From assembly GCA_014802015.1 (NCBI GenBank), contig JAAVDB010000038.1:1-64000 (forward strand): a DNA stretch of 64,000 bases. The letters run 5' to 3'. A program made the translations under genes and the position numbers. The first letter of the stretch is position 1. Each line of letters opens with the position of its first letter. Below, piece by piece: positions 62,248 to 64,000 of the stretch. The DNA comes from Bacteroides sp. Its GTDB lineage: Bacteria > Bacteroidota > Bacteroidia > Bacteroidales > Muribaculaceae. The notes beneath the pieces are model-generated. The model did not search any database, was not told the origin of the DNA, and was given only the letters and a program-made list of their open reading frames with translations.

Positions 62248-63153
62248 CTAAGGGCGATAAAGGCTCTTTATAAAATCGGCAACTGGTTCCCATAACCTTA
62301 CCGAACCGTCAATATACTCATTAAAGACTTTACCATGATTCTTTAGACCAAAGTTCTTCATCTGGTTATAGTTACTTTCAAATCTATCTTTATAGAGAAT
62401 TTCAAACTGCTCTTTAAACTGATTTCGAGTTACTCTGTCACAACCGTTATTACTAAGTTTCATGTACAGGTTAAGTATACGGCTGTTGATTTGAGTAGAA
62501 CTACGTATCCATTTAGGCACACGATTTTTTACTTTATCAATTTCTATCGCATCCCGATCTTCCTCGTAATCTAATTCTTGATGATAATCTTTGATTGATG
62601 TAAGATTCTCATTGTCCGAAAGATTTGACAAATCCGGCACAACTGTTCCCCAATTCAAAGGGTAATAATCGGGTTTCATCGGTATTTCACTACCCTCCGG
62701 GCACCACTTATATAGTTCCCATGCCCGATATTTTAAAACGTTTATAACTTCGGGATAATGATCTGATAACCCGGCTAGAACGCGCGGAATCATTACCAGA
62801 TTTTGAAGAAGCGTATGATAGCGCTCGTCATAAGTTGTATAGGGCCATATATGGCAGACCTCATAGTTCTCAAACTTCACCGACTTACTGATCGCCTCCT
62901 TAAGTGCTCTATTGGCGTAGGTATTATCATCAATACGGATTCCATCAATTATTCGTCCTCTATCCTTTGGCGCACCTCGTTTTACGTTAGGATAGATAGC
63001 AGTCGTGGAAACCCTCTCAGGTGACACCCAGATAGAACTTTGGGCAACCAAATCAATAAGAGGATTCTTAATCGTGTTGAATGCATCATGCAACAGAATG
63101 GCATTACCGTCAACAGAAATCTTTTTGCGATTCATAAGTTTTTTAATACTCAC
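62248..63153 (-). CDS. HNH-like endonuclease candidate
   Basis: A 301-aa AT-rich-coded protein I cannot name. Residues about 99-140 read CHIWPYTTYDERYHT, then LLQNLVMIPRVLAGLSDHYP. The pattern His...Asn...Asp-His resembles a ββα/HNH nuclease site of the type found in some restriction or homing-like enzymes. The rest is acidic and mixed alpha/beta. No methyltransferase is adjacent. It converges with the AAA_14/DUF4143 gene and both share a low-GC composition, so they may have arrived together. Activity is inferred from the motif only. Confidence 0.5.
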   Translation of the reverse strand: MSIKKLMNRKKISVDGNAILLHDAFNTIKNPLIDLVAQSSIWVSPERVSTTAIYPNVKRGAPKDRGRIIDGIRIDDNTYANRALKEAISKSVKFENYEVCHIWPYTTYDERYHTLLQNLVMIPRVLAGLSDHYPEVINVLKYRAWELYKWCPEGSEIPMKPDYYPLNWGTVVPDLSNLSDNENLTSIKDYHQELDYEEDRDAIEIDKVKNRVPKWIRSSTQINSRILNLYMKLSNNGCDRVTRNQFKEQFEILYKDRFESNYNQMKNFGLKNHGKVFNEYIDGSVRLWEPVADFIKSLYRP

Positions 63154-63191
63154 TACCTTATTTCAGGATACTATAGCCTTTATATTGACTA

Positions 63192-63866
63192 TTACTCCAG
63201 CAGGTCGGGGCGGAGGAGGCGGGTGCGGGCGAGGGCCTGTTCGTGCTTCCAGTCATCGATCTTAGCTTTGTGGCCCGAGAGGAGGACGTCGGGCACGCGC
63301 CAGCCTTTGTATTCCGCCGGACGGGTGTAGACAGGCGGGGCAAGCAGGTTGTCCTGAAATGAGTCGCTGAGTGCGCTCTGTTCGTCCCCGATGGCTCCGG
63401 GTATCAGACGCACGATGGCGTCGGCGATGACTACGGCCGGAATCTCGCCGCCGGTGAGGACGTAGTCGCCTATCGAGATCTCGCGCGTTACCAGATGTTC
63501 GCGTATACGGTAGTCAACCCCCTTGTAGTGTCCGCAGAGTATGATGATGTTGTTGCAGAGCGACAGGGTGTTGGCCATCGGCTGATCAAAGGTCTCGCCG
63601 TCGGGCGATGTGAAGATAACCTCGTCATACTCGCGCTGCTCCTTGAGATGCGAGATGGCGCGGTCGACCGGCTCGATCTGCATGACCATACCTGCCTCGC
63701 CGCCAAACGGGTAGTCGTCGACCTTGCGATGCTTGTTGGTGGTGTATTCGCGTAGATTATGTACGGCTATTTCAACGAGTCCTTTATCCTGCGCCCGCTT
63801 GAGTATAGAACAGTTGAGGGGCGAGTCTATCATCTCGGGGAGTACGGTGAGAATGTCAATACGCAT
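63192..63866 (-). CDS. trmD: tRNA (guanine-N1-)-methyltransferase
   Basis: A 224-aa SPOUT-family enzyme methylating G37 of tRNAs read with a C or G in the third position. It has [18 protein letters not shown], the SAM-binding knot [11 protein letters not shown] and [16 protein letters not shown], and the C-terminal tRNA-binding [12 protein letters not shown]. Length is normal. The rps16-rimM-trmD-rplS cluster seen in other bacteria is not present here. Composition returns to host-like GC. Confidence 0.96.
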   Translation of the reverse strand: MRIDILTVLPEMIDSPLNCSILKRAQDKGLVEIAVHNLREYTTNKHRKVDDYPFGGEAGMVMQIEPVDRAISHLKEQREYDEVIFTSPDGETFDQPMANTLSLCNNIIILCGHYKGVDYRIREHLVTREISIGDYVLTGGEIPAVVIADAIVRLIPGAIGDEQSALSDSFQDNLLAPPVYTRPAEYKGWRVPDVLLSGHKAKIDDWKHEQALARTRLLRPDLLE

Positions 63867-63917
63867 TGTTTCGGCAATTATGATTGTGCGGTTCTTAATA
63901 TCTTGATTTCAGTAAGT

Positions 63918-64000
63918 TCAGCCCATGCGCAGACGCCACTGCTGCGGATAGAGAGTGTTGGTGCGTGAGCCGAGATTTTTGACGAGTCCGAGCGGCGCGC
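63918..64000 (-). CDS. 3' end of an unidentified gene (partial)
   Basis: On the minus strand an open frame enters from the right edge and ends at a TGA at 63918-63920. The visible 26 residues end with NLGSRTNTLYPQQWRLRMG. This looks like a genuine conserved protein C-terminus, but I do not recognise the family. It lies 51 nt upstream of trmD in the same direction and may be cotranscribed with it. Confidence 0.55.
   Translation of the reverse strand, partial: APLGLVKNLGSRTNTLYPQQWRLRMG

Overview
The window is a gene-dense chromosomal segment from a member of the Bacteroidota, most likely Bacteroidales and possibly a Muribaculaceae-like gut species. The family-level placement is an inference. 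Promoters throughout are of the Bacteroides type (-33 TTTG and -7 TAnnTTTG, 19-21 nt apart) and Shine-Dalgarno sequences are mostly absent. The gene content fits the phylum: pyruvate:ferredoxin oxidoreductase, LDH-type malate dehydrogenase, DUF4271, DUF2851, a short Hc1-like histone, a TGS-domain nucleoside kinase, and a secreted M60 peptidase with a T9SS-like tail. Most genes are GC-rich. The stretch at about 61.0-63.2 kb is clearly more AT-rich. No tRNA, rRNA, CRISPR array, integrase or insertion sequence was seen.

Layout. 0-10 kb: nucleoside kinase (-), pheT, yebC, large M60 metallopeptidase. 10-16.7 kb: a complete compact histidine operon hisG-hisD-hisCB(fused)-hisH-hisA-hisF-hisIE, without a recognisable histidinol-phosphatase. 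16.7-25 kb: ferritin (-); WecA/MraY-like transferase, hflX, polysaccharide deacetylase and queG (+); then a leftward operon LOG protein, DUF4271, hemD, rnpA, yidD, tatD-like. 25.2-28.2 kb: phage-like block A (-) with a portal protein, a possible adaptor and two unknown proteins. 28.3-43.9 kb: bioB and a ThiF/HesA-like enzyme, a MetE-like protein, SIMPL protein, DegT aminotransferase, nifJ, KpsF-like SIS isomerase, degenerate PfkB protein, TPR protein, ribH, DUF2851, TPR membrane protein (-), recA (-). 43.9-46.1 kb: a 0.7-kb intergenic region with a candidate small RNA, an M16 peptidase (-) and a histone-like protein. 46.2-50.6 kb: phage-like block B (-) with an intact large terminase and an 824-aa putative structural protein. 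50.8-64 kb: fucO, mdh (-), a leftward operon (pseudokinase, GNAT, lipoprotein, ABC ATPase, FtsX-like permease), a RecD-like helicase (-), panB, an AT-rich islet (AAA_14/DUF4143 ATPase and an HNH-like protein), trmD (-) and the end of one more gene.

The most unusual signal is the pair of phage-derived blocks. They lie 18 kb apart, are separated by ordinary housekeeping genes, and together encode DNA-packaging and head-neck functions (terminase, portal, possible adaptor and stopper). Both are driven by promoters that share an identical 22-bp element containing the dyad GCGACATTATCGC, set 15-16 nt upstream of the same TAACTTTGCA -7 box. I see no integrase, lysis genes or repressor, and the genes look host-like in composition. 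This fits a dispersed, co-regulated, domesticated phage apparatus such as a gene-transfer-agent-like system. The capsid and tail genes would have to be elsewhere in the genome, so this remains a hypothesis.
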